Positions 6,532 to 11,282 of a stretch of DNA of 11,282 nt are shown piece after piece. The first letter of the stretch is position 1. Each line of letters begins with the position of its first letter. This DNA comes from an uncultured Bacteroidales bacterium (lineage in GTDB: Bacteria; Bacteroidota; Bacteroidia; Bacteroidales; Bacteroidaceae). The notes beneath the pieces were generated by a model. That model did no database searches, was not told the origin of the DNA, and saw nothing but the letters and a program-made list of their open reading frames with translations. The position numbers were made by a program, and so were the translations under genes. The DNA lies in assembly GCA_902783615.1 (NCBI GenBank), contig CACZRQ010000212.1:1-11282 (forward strand). The letters are read 5' to 3'.

Positions 6532-8516
6532 ACTACAGAAAATTAACAACGAACGAAGTGGCACAGCTTGAACTGCAGGGCTGTACAGCCACAGATTGGA
6601 GTCGTGTGAGTGTGGCACACGATTTCGACACGCAGTATGTAGTAGGAGCCCATTTCTCGGGCGATATCCGAATTGGCTCCCTGCATGGAGAATTTACCTT
6701 GAAGGGTGGCATCACGAAACATGCCGGACTGAGGCATGTGACCTTGCACAATGTTACCGTTGGCAATGGTTGCTACATCAAGAACGTACACAACTACATC
6801 GCCAACTACATGATTGGCGAAGAGACCTACATCGAGAATGTGGATAACATCGTGGTGGATGGCAAGACCCGCTTCGGCAATGGCGTAGAGGTGTCTGTGC
6901 TCAATGAGACAGGTGGTCGCGAGGTGGCCATTAGCGACAAGCTGTCTGCTCAGTTGGCTTATATCATGGCCATGTATCGCCATCGTCCAGAGTTGGCTGT
7001 CCGCTTGCGTGAGATAGCCGACTATTATTCCAACAAGCATGCGTCTGAAATGGGTGAGATTGCCGACCATGTGATTATCATGAACGTAGGCTCTATCATG
7101 AATGTCCGCATCGGTGCCTACGCCACCATCATAGGTGCCAATCGTCTGAACAATGGCTCAGTGAATAGTAACAAGGAGGCTCCTGTGCACATTGGCCACA
7201 ATGTGATTTGCGACGATTTCATCATCTCTTCTGGCTCTACCCTCGATGATGGAGCCATGCTGACGCGTTGCTTCGTGGGACAGGCTTGTACCATGGGTCA
7301 TAGCTACTCGGCTTCCGACTCTCTGTTCTTCAGCAATTGCCAGGAAGAGAATGGCGAGGCATGCGCCATCTTTGCGGGTCCGTTCACGGTTACCCACCAC
7401 AAATCAACCTTGCTCATTGCGGGCATGTTCTCGTTCATGAACGCTGGCTCAGGTTCAAACCAGAGCAATCACATGTATAAGTTGGGCCCCATCCATCAGG
7501 GAATCCTGGAGCGTGGAGCCAAGACATCTTCCGATTCTTATGTCCTTTGGCCAGCCCGAGTGGGTGCCTTCTCGTTGGTGATGGGTCGCCATGTCAACCA
7601 TTCCGACACTTCCAACCTGCCTTTCAGCTATCTGATTGAGAAGAATGACACCACTTATCTGGTGCCTGGTGTCAACCTGCGCAGTGTGGGCACCATCCGT
7701 GATGCCCAGAAATGGCCGAAGCGCGACAAGCGTGCCGACTCCAACAAGTTGGATTGCATCAACTACAACCTGCTCAGTCCTTACACCATCCAGAAGATGT
7801 TCAAGGGCATTGAGATACTGAAAGATTTGCAGCATGCATCTGGCGAGCTTTCCGATGAATACTCTTACCACAGTGCCAAGATCCGTAATTCTTCTTTGGT
7901 GAATGGCATCAAGTTCTATCAGATTGGTATCAGCAAGTTCTTGGGCAATTCCGTCATCAAACGCTTGGAAGGCATCAATTTCCAGAGCGATGCCGAGATT
8001 CGTGAGCGATTGAAGCCTGATACCGAGATTGGCAAGGGCGAGTGGGTTGACATCTCTGGTTTGATTGCTCCTAAGAGCGAGGTGGACCAGCTGCTCGACA
8101 ACATCGAGAGTGGCAGGGTGAATAAGCTGAAGGAAATCAATGCCGACTTCCTGCGCATGCACACCAATTACTATACATACGAGTGGACTTGGGCTTACAA
8201 GCGCATGCTGGAGTTCTATAACCTGGATCCTGATAAGATAACGGCTTCCGACATCATCCACATCGTGGAGAAATGGAAAGAGGCTGTGGTGGGTCTCGAC
8301 AAGATGGTTTATGAAGATGCCAAGAAGGAATTCTCATTGTCGGCTATGACGGGCTTTGGTGCCGATGGAACCAAGTATGAGAAGGAGCAGGACTTCGAGC
8401 AGGTGCGTGGCGACTTCGAGAGCAATCCATTCGTGACGGCTGTGCTGAAGCACATCGAGGCTAAGACTGCTTTGGGCAATGAGCTTATCGAGCGGCTAAA
8501 ACCGCTGACCGATTGA
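6528..8516 (+). CDS. DUF4954 family protein, left-handed beta-helix type, function unknown
   Basis: 662 residues; I recognise it as the Bacteroidetes DUF4954 family, whose function is not established. Residues about 36-125 and 180-290 contain hexapeptide-like periodicity (VTVGNGCYIKNV, MIGEETYIENV, VRIGAYATIIGA, VHIGHNVICDD, STLDDGAMLTRCFVG), suggesting a left-handed beta-helix (LbH) like that of acyl- and nucleotidyl-transferases. A helical insert lies at about 137-175. Residues 287-370 hold dense conserved-looking polar and aromatic clusters (THHKSTLLIAGMFSFMNAG, NQSNHMYKLGPIHQG, GRHVNHSDTSNLPFSYLIE) rich in His and Asn, the likeliest active or binding site. Residues 415-660 are mostly helical. 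No signal peptide or membrane helix is seen, so it is cytoplasmic. The 4-bp overlap with hflX and 39-bp gap to fumarase suggest one transcript. A sugar- or acyl-transferase role is only an analogy. Confidence 0.85.
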   Translation: MNYRKLTTNEVAQLELQGCTATDWSRVSVAHDFDTQYVVGAHFSGDIRIGSLHGEFTLKGGITKHAGLRHVTLHNVTVGNGCYIKNVHNYIANYMIGEETYIENVDNIVVDGKTRFGNGVEVSVLNETGGREVAISDKLSAQLAYIMAMYRHRPELAVRLREIADYYSNKHASEMGEIADHVIIMNVGSIMNVRIGAYATIIGANRLNNGSVNSNKEAPVHIGHNVICDDFIISSGSTLDDGAMLTRCFVGQACTMGHSYSASDSLFFSNCQEENGEACAIFAGPFTVTHHKSTLLIAGMFSFMNAGSGSNQSNHMYKLGPIHQGILERGAKTSSDSYVLWPARVGAFSLVMGRHVNHSDTSNLPFSYLIEKNDTTYLVPGVNLRSVGTIRDAQKWPKRDKRADSNKLDCINYNLLSPYTIQKMFKGIEILKDLQHASGELSDEYSYHSAKIRNSSLVNGIKFYQIGISKFLGNSVIKRLEGINFQSDAEIRERLKPDTEIGKGEWVDISGLIAPKSEVDQLLDNIESGRVNKLKEINADFLRMHTNYYTYEWTWAYKRMLEFYNLDPDKITASDIIHIVEKWKEAVVGLDKMVYEDAKKEFSLSAMTGFGADGTKYEKEQDFEQVRGDFESNPFVTAVLKHIEAKTALGNELIERLKPLTD

Positions 8517-8555
8517 CGATTAATGACTAACTTATAAACTTTAAAACTAACAACT

Positions 8556-10199
8556 ATGGCAACAAATCCTCCGTTCCATTATCAACCCATGTTCGAACAT
8601 GGCGAAGATAAGACCGAGTATTATCTGCTTACCAAGGACTATGTGTCAGTAAGCGAGTTTGAAGGCAAACCTATCCTGAAGATTGAGAAGGAAGGCTTGA
8701 CTGCTTTGGCTAATGCTGCCTTCCGCGATGTATCTTTCATGTTGCGTCGCTCTCACAACGAGCAGGTGGCTAAGATTCTCTCCGACCCAGAAGCCAGCGA
8801 TAACGACAAGTATGTGGCTCTGTCGTTCCTGCGCAACTCTGAGGTGGCTTGCAAGGGCCAACTGCCCACCTGCCAGGATACAGGTACTGCTATCATCCAT
8901 GGCGAAAAAGGTCAGCAGGTGTGGACTGGCTATTGCGATGAAGAGGCTCTTTCTTTAGGTGTTTACAAAACCTACACCGAAGAGAACCTGCGCTACTCTC
9001 AGAATGCTCCGCTCAACATGTACGACGAGGTGAACACCAAGTGCAACCTGCCTGCTCAGATCGACCTTGAGGCTACCGAGGGCATGGAGTATCGCTTCCT
9101 CTGCGTGACCAAGGGTGGTGGTTCTGCCAACAAGACCTACCTCTATCAGGAAACCAAGGCTCGCATCCAGAACCCTGGCACACTCATTCCTTTCCTGGTG
9201 GATAAGATGAAGAGCTTGGGCACAGCCGCTTGTCCTCCTTATCACATCGCTTTCGTGATTGGTGGCACCTCTGCTGAGAAGAACCTGCTCACCGTGAAGC
9301 TGGCTTCTACCCATTTCTACGATGAACTGCCTACCACAGGCAACGAGTATGGCCGTGCCTTCCGTGATGTGGAACTCGAGAAGCAGTTGCTGGAAGAGGC
9401 TTACAACATTGGCTTGGGTGCTCAGTTCGGTGGCAAGTACATGGCTCACGATATCCGTGTGGTTCGTCTGCCTCGTCATGGTGCATCTTGCCCCATCGGC
9501 ATGGGTGTTTCCTGCTCTGCCGACCGCAACATCAAGGCTAAGATCGACAAGGATGGTATCTGGATTGAGAAACTCGACGACAACCCAGGCGAACTGATTC
9601 CTGAGGCATTGCGTCAGGCAGGCGAGGGTGATGTGGTGAAGATCGACCTGAACCAGCCCATGATTGAGGTTTGCAAGATTCTGTCGAAGTATCCTGTGGC
9701 AACCCGTGTATCTCTGAACGGCACCATCATTGTGGCTCGCGACATCGCTCATGCCAAGCTGAAGGCTCGTCTGGATGCTGGTGAGGATCTGCCTGCTTAC
9801 TTCAAGGATCACCCAGTGCTCTATGCTGGTCCTGCCAAGACTCCTATGGGTATGCCTTGCGGCTCGATGGGTCCAACCACTGCCAACCGCATGGATCCAT
9901 ACGTGGATGAATTCCAAGATCATGGTGGCTCTATGGTGATGATTGCCAAGGGTAACCGCACCGATGTGGTGACTGAGGCCTGCAAGAAGCATGGTGGTTT
10001 CTATCTGGGCTCTATCGGTGGTCCTGCAGCTGTGCTCTCTCAGAACAACATCAAGAGCATCGAATGTGTGGAATATCCAGAACTGGGCATGGAAGCCGTT
10101 TGGAAGATCGAGGTGGTTGACTTCCCAGCATTCATCCTGGTGGATGACACGGGCAACGATTTCTTCAAGCAAATCAAGCCCCGCTGCGCTTGCAAGTAA
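8556..10199 (+). CDS. Class I fumarate hydratase, [4Fe-4S]
   Basis: Interconverts fumarate and (S)-malate in the TCA cycle; in Bacteroidales it runs toward fumarate in the reductive path to succinate and propionate. The 547-residue chain matches the single-polypeptide FumA/FumB type (both alpha and beta parts fused). Cluster cysteines are expected at C106 (PTCQDTGTA), C226 (AACPPYHIAF) and C320 (GMGVSCSADRN); these are inferred by correspondence with E. coli FumA C105, C224 and C318. The C-terminal part carries TPMGMPCGSMGPTTANRMD and KHGGFYLGSIGGPAAVLSQ, typical of the beta domain. The class is oxygen-sensitive, which fits an anaerobe. The gene starts at ATG 8556 after an A/T-rich leader without SD. 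Codon use is strongly biased (for example AAG for Lys), consistent with high expression. The symbol is left blank since fumA/fumB cannot be told apart here. Confidence 0.96.
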   Translation: MATNPPFHYQPMFEHGEDKTEYYLLTKDYVSVSEFEGKPILKIEKEGLTALANAAFRDVSFMLRRSHNEQVAKILSDPEASDNDKYVALSFLRNSEVACKGQLPTCQDTGTAIIHGEKGQQVWTGYCDEEALSLGVYKTYTEENLRYSQNAPLNMYDEVNTKCNLPAQIDLEATEGMEYRFLCVTKGGGSANKTYLYQETKARIQNPGTLIPFLVDKMKSLGTAACPPYHIAFVIGGTSAEKNLLTVKLASTHFYDELPTTGNEYGRAFRDVELEKQLLEEAYNIGLGAQFGGKYMAHDIRVVRLPRHGASCPIGMGVSCSADRNIKAKIDKDGIWIEKLDDNPGELIPEALRQAGEGDVVKIDLNQPMIEVCKILSKYPVATRVSLNGTIIVARDIAHAKLKARLDAGEDLPAYFKDHPVLYAGPAKTPMGMPCGSMGPTTANRMDPYVDEFQDHGGSMVMIAKGNRTDVVTEACKKHGGFYLGSIGGPAAVLSQNNIKSIECVEYPELGMEAVWKIEVVDFPAFILVDDTGNDFFKQIKPRCACK

Positions 10200-10205
10200 A
10201 TGAAA

Positions 10206-10231
10206 AAGGGGGAGCTGAAAAGTTCCCCCTT
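10206..10231 (+). terminator. Hairpin after the fumarase gene (candidate terminator)
   Basis: An 11-bp stem (10206-10216 with 10221-10231, one G-U pair) closes on a GAAA tetraloop: AAGGGGGAGCT, GAAA, AGTTCCCCCTT. It begins 7 bp after the fumarase TAA. A clear U-tract is missing (TAAAGTT follows), so it could be a terminator or an RNA 3'-end stabiliser. The arms share sequence with the neighbouring double-hairpin repeat. Confidence 0.6.
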
Positions 10232-10244
10232 AAAGTTAAAAAGA

Positions 10245-10296
10245 CTCTCCCCCTTAGTAAGGGGGAGTACCCCCGAAGGGGGGGAGGGAGTATGTT
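10245..10296 (+). repeat. C/G-rich double-hairpin repeat, copy A
   Basis: Starts CTCTCCCCCTTAG and ends GGGAGGGAGTATGTT. Hairpin 1: CTCCCCCTT (10247-10255), loop AGT, AAGGGGGAG (10259-10267), 9 bp. Hairpin 2: CCCCC (10270-10274), GAA, GGGGG (10278-10282). It lies between the fumarase gene and the convergent lipoprotein gene, and its last two bases are the first two of that gene's stop codon on the opposite strand. It is a REP-like palindromic element, possibly a non-autonomous mobile repeat or a bidirectional transcript end. Confidence 0.75.
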
Positions 10297-10927
10297 AAAT
10301 CATTTCAATCTCAATTTTGCTGTTTTCTTTCCTCGCATTCTCAATCATCTCCCTAATATCCTTATCAAAATCATTATTCAAATCATATCTCCCAAGAACA
10401 GCATCCAACTTTGGACTCAAAATAAACATCTCATGCAGCAACAGCAGCTGCAGGTTATTGTCCATAGCATGATACTTGTGCGATGCCTTAAATCCAATAA
10501 ACCTGCGAGGCTCCTGCGTCATCCGCTCAATCCCATGCTTCACCTCCTCCTGCCTGTCTAAAGCATCCTGTTTCAAATTCATGTTCTCCTGTAGCTCAGC
10601 CCTTGCCTCGGCATATTGCCTCCTTGCCTCCGCCGAGAAGTTGTTCTCCATCATCCGCATCGTCATCAGGCTCGTCCTGATATTCAAGTCGTATGCCTCG
10701 ATGCTGATGTCCAAGCTCATATCCTCTGCCAGCAGGTTATACAGCTCAGGCGAGTCGAATGGCGCAAAGGCACTATCCACCTCAATCCACACAGGATCAT
10801 AGCTGTATGGATAATTCAACGTCTGCTGCACCTCCTGCCCCACAATACTGTTGATCCTCATTGTTCTCAGAGGATTGCAAGCGAAGAAAGCGAGCAAAAC
10901 CAGCCCTATTAACACCACTCTTTTCAT
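10295..10927 (-). CDS. Putative lipoprotein of unknown function
   Basis: 210 residues, not recognised as a named family. The N-terminus MKRVVLIGLVLLAFFAC has a basic start, a hydrophobic core and a Cys at 17 preceded by F-F-A, a slightly unusual lipobox (Phe at -3), so lipidation is likely but not certain. No acidic surface-export signal follows the Cys. The mature part has a predicted strand/loop region (about 25-60, including D-S-A at 51-53, which fits the Bacteroides O-glycosylation motif), then mostly helix, with a strongly charged helical stretch at about 96-137 (E, R, Q, A rich). Residues 140-170 include RRFIGFKASHKYHAMDNN. The ending is charged (ENARKENSKIEIEMI). ATG at 10927 is the only start that keeps the signal peptide. 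It is convergent with fumarase and 124 bp downstream of the smalltalk-type gene on the same strand. Confidence 0.75.
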   Translation of the reverse strand: MKRVVLIGLVLLAFFACNPLRTMRINSIVGQEVQQTLNYPYSYDPVWIEVDSAFAPFDSPELYNLLAEDMSLDISIEAYDLNIRTSLMTMRMMENNFSAEARRQYAEARAELQENMNLKQDALDRQEEVKHGIERMTQEPRRFIGFKASHKYHAMDNNLQLLLLHEMFILSPKLDAVLGRYDLNNDFDKDIREMIENARKENSKIEIEMI

Positions 10928-10946
10928 CTCAAAGCAAAATCTTTCG

Positions 10947-10954
10947 CAAACCTA
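10947..10954 (-). promoter_or_regulatory. -7 element upstream of the 210-residue lipoprotein gene
   Basis: On the minus strand TAGGTTTG followed by C (complement of 10946-10954) matches TAnnTTTGC. It would begin transcription around 10940, about 13 nt before the ATG at 10927. A TTG on the same strand (complement of 10975-10977) lies 20 bp upstream and may serve as a partial -33. The gene therefore probably has its own promoter and does not depend on the smalltalk-type gene upstream. Confidence 0.55.
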
Positions 10955-11051
10955 CACCTTTTCCCTCAAATAAACAACTTTTCTCCCGATTATTTGTTTT
11001 GCAGGCTATCTAACGTTAATATCTTGAGTATTGTATTTTGGGGAACTATAT

Positions 11052-11168
11052 TTAGATAAAAATCGGCCCATGTCCCATGCACGAAGTGGTGCTCATGGCA
11101 GTCAGTGCTGCCGTCAGAATCGATATGGCGAACTGAATCACCGTTTTCCAAAGTTCCTTGTTTTTCAT
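11052..11168 (-). CDS. Smalltalk-type small membrane protein
   Basis: A 38-codon gene translated directly from the minus strand: it begins MKNKELWKTVIQFAI, continues SILTAALTAMSTTSC and ends MGHGPIFI before TAA. This matches the Bacteroidales 'smalltalk protein' family (about 33 residues) as I remember it: K-rich start, W-K-T-x-I-Q, a single hydrophobic helix S-I-L-T-A, and the ending T-S-C-M. Family function is unknown; members often lie near HU-like DNA-binding and N-acetylmuramoyl-L-alanine amidase genes, neither of which is in the window. The family usually ends at about C-M; here seven more residues (GHGPIFI) follow. The Cys at 30 is preceded by T-T-S and is not a classical lipobox. The leader (TTAACCTTAAAACCTAAAAC) is A-rich without SD, as is common in the phylum. 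Start at 11168 is the only ATG fitting the family. Confidence 0.75.
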   Translation of the reverse strand: MKNKELWKTVIQFAISILTAALTAMSTTSCMGHGPIFI

Positions 11169-11224
11169 AATGTTTTAGGTTTTAAGGTTAAACAGTAGTT
11201 TAATACTTAGCAGGCTTTATAAGG

Positions 11225-11279
11225 CTCTCCCCCTTAGCAAGGGGGAGTACCCTCCGGTAGGAGGGGGAGGGAGTATGTT
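11225..11279 (+). repeat. C/G-rich double-hairpin repeat, copy B
   Basis: Same orientation and framework as copy A at 10245-10296. Hairpin 1: CTCCCCCTT (11227-11235), loop AGC, AAGGGGGAG (11239-11247). Hairpin 2: CCCTCC (11250-11255), loop GGTA, GGAGGG (11260-11265). The tail GGGAGGGAGTATGTT is shared with copy A. It lies upstream of the smalltalk-type gene at the window edge, so its right flank is not visible. Confidence 0.75.
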
Positions 11280-11282
11280 GTA

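Noticed and set aside
7455..8261. A 268-codon open frame on the minus strand opposite the DUF4954 gene
   Set aside because: Wholly inside a real gene on the other strand, no family-like motifs, no regulatory signals; treated as a codon-use shadow.
8491..8506. A terminator at the end of the DUF4954 gene (AGCGG...CCGCT)
   Set aside because: Only a 5-bp stem, inside coding sequence, with no T-tract after it.
8955..10172. A 405-codon open frame on the minus strand opposite fumarase
   Set aside because: It lies entirely within the strongly conserved fumarase gene, has no promoter or recognisable domain, and such long antisense frames arise from biased codon use that avoids stop codons on the other strand.
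10190..10561. A 123-codon plus-strand frame after fumarase
   Set aside because: It runs through the hairpin and repeat and then antisense to the lipoprotein gene; composition is low-complexity and no domain is visible.
10928..11051. A plus-strand promoter near 11034-11041 (GTATTTTGG)
   Set aside because: It matches TAnnTTTG imperfectly and no plus-strand gene follows it within the window.
10245..11279. A CRISPR array formed by the C/G-rich repeats
   Set aside because: Only two copies about 980 bp apart with genes between them, variable internal sequence, and no cas genes.

Overview
The window reads as a housekeeping stretch of a Bacteroidales chromosome, most likely Prevotella/Segatella or a close relative. 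Evidence: promoter-like TAnnTTTG(C) -7 elements typical of Bacteroidetes instead of TATAAT boxes; weak or absent Shine-Dalgarno sites with A-rich leaders; a thymidine kinase whose N-terminus resembles the Bacteroides/Prevotella form; a short RsmI without the C-terminal extension of the E. coli protein; a DUF4954-type protein; and a 38-codon gene of the Bacteroidales 'smalltalk' type. No tRNA, rRNA, CRISPR array, transposase or phage gene was seen. The genus is inferred, not proven.

Layout. 1-810 (+) is the 3' part of a right-handed beta-helix protein. It converges, with overlapping stop codons, on a minus-strand pair: tdk (thymidine kinase) followed 5 bp later by an AI-2E family membrane protein. 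At 2510-2612 tdk diverges from rsmI (16S rRNA ribose methyltransferase). That intergenic region carries an 8-bp perfect inverted repeat whose two arms are each a -7 element on opposite strands. rsmI is followed with no gap by a coiled-coil lipoprotein, and a strong intrinsic terminator (4214-4244) closes that unit. Then come a DMT/EamA exporter (4260-5198), an hflX promoter, and the plus-strand run hflX - DUF4954 gene - class I fumarase (5275-10199). hflX and the DUF4954 gene overlap by 4 bp (ATGA); fumarase starts 39 bp after the DUF4954 stop.

The right end (10200-11282) looks more accessory. Fumarase is followed by a hairpin with a GAAA loop and then by a C/G-rich double-hairpin repeat. A second copy of this repeat lies near the window end in the same orientation. 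Between the copies, on the minus strand, sit an unrecognised lipoprotein (210 aa) and a tiny smalltalk-type gene.

How the genes work together: tdk (nucleoside salvage), rsmI and hflX (ribosome modification and ribosome-associated GTPase) and fumarase (reductive succinate pathway/TCA) are core functions. The two lipoproteins, the EamA exporter and the AI-2E protein are envelope proteins of unknown cargo or substrate. No complete new defence or biosynthetic system is visible. The best leads are the repeat with apparent compensatory variation, the palindromic divergent promoter, the elongated smalltalk protein, and the DUF4954 protein coupled to HflX.
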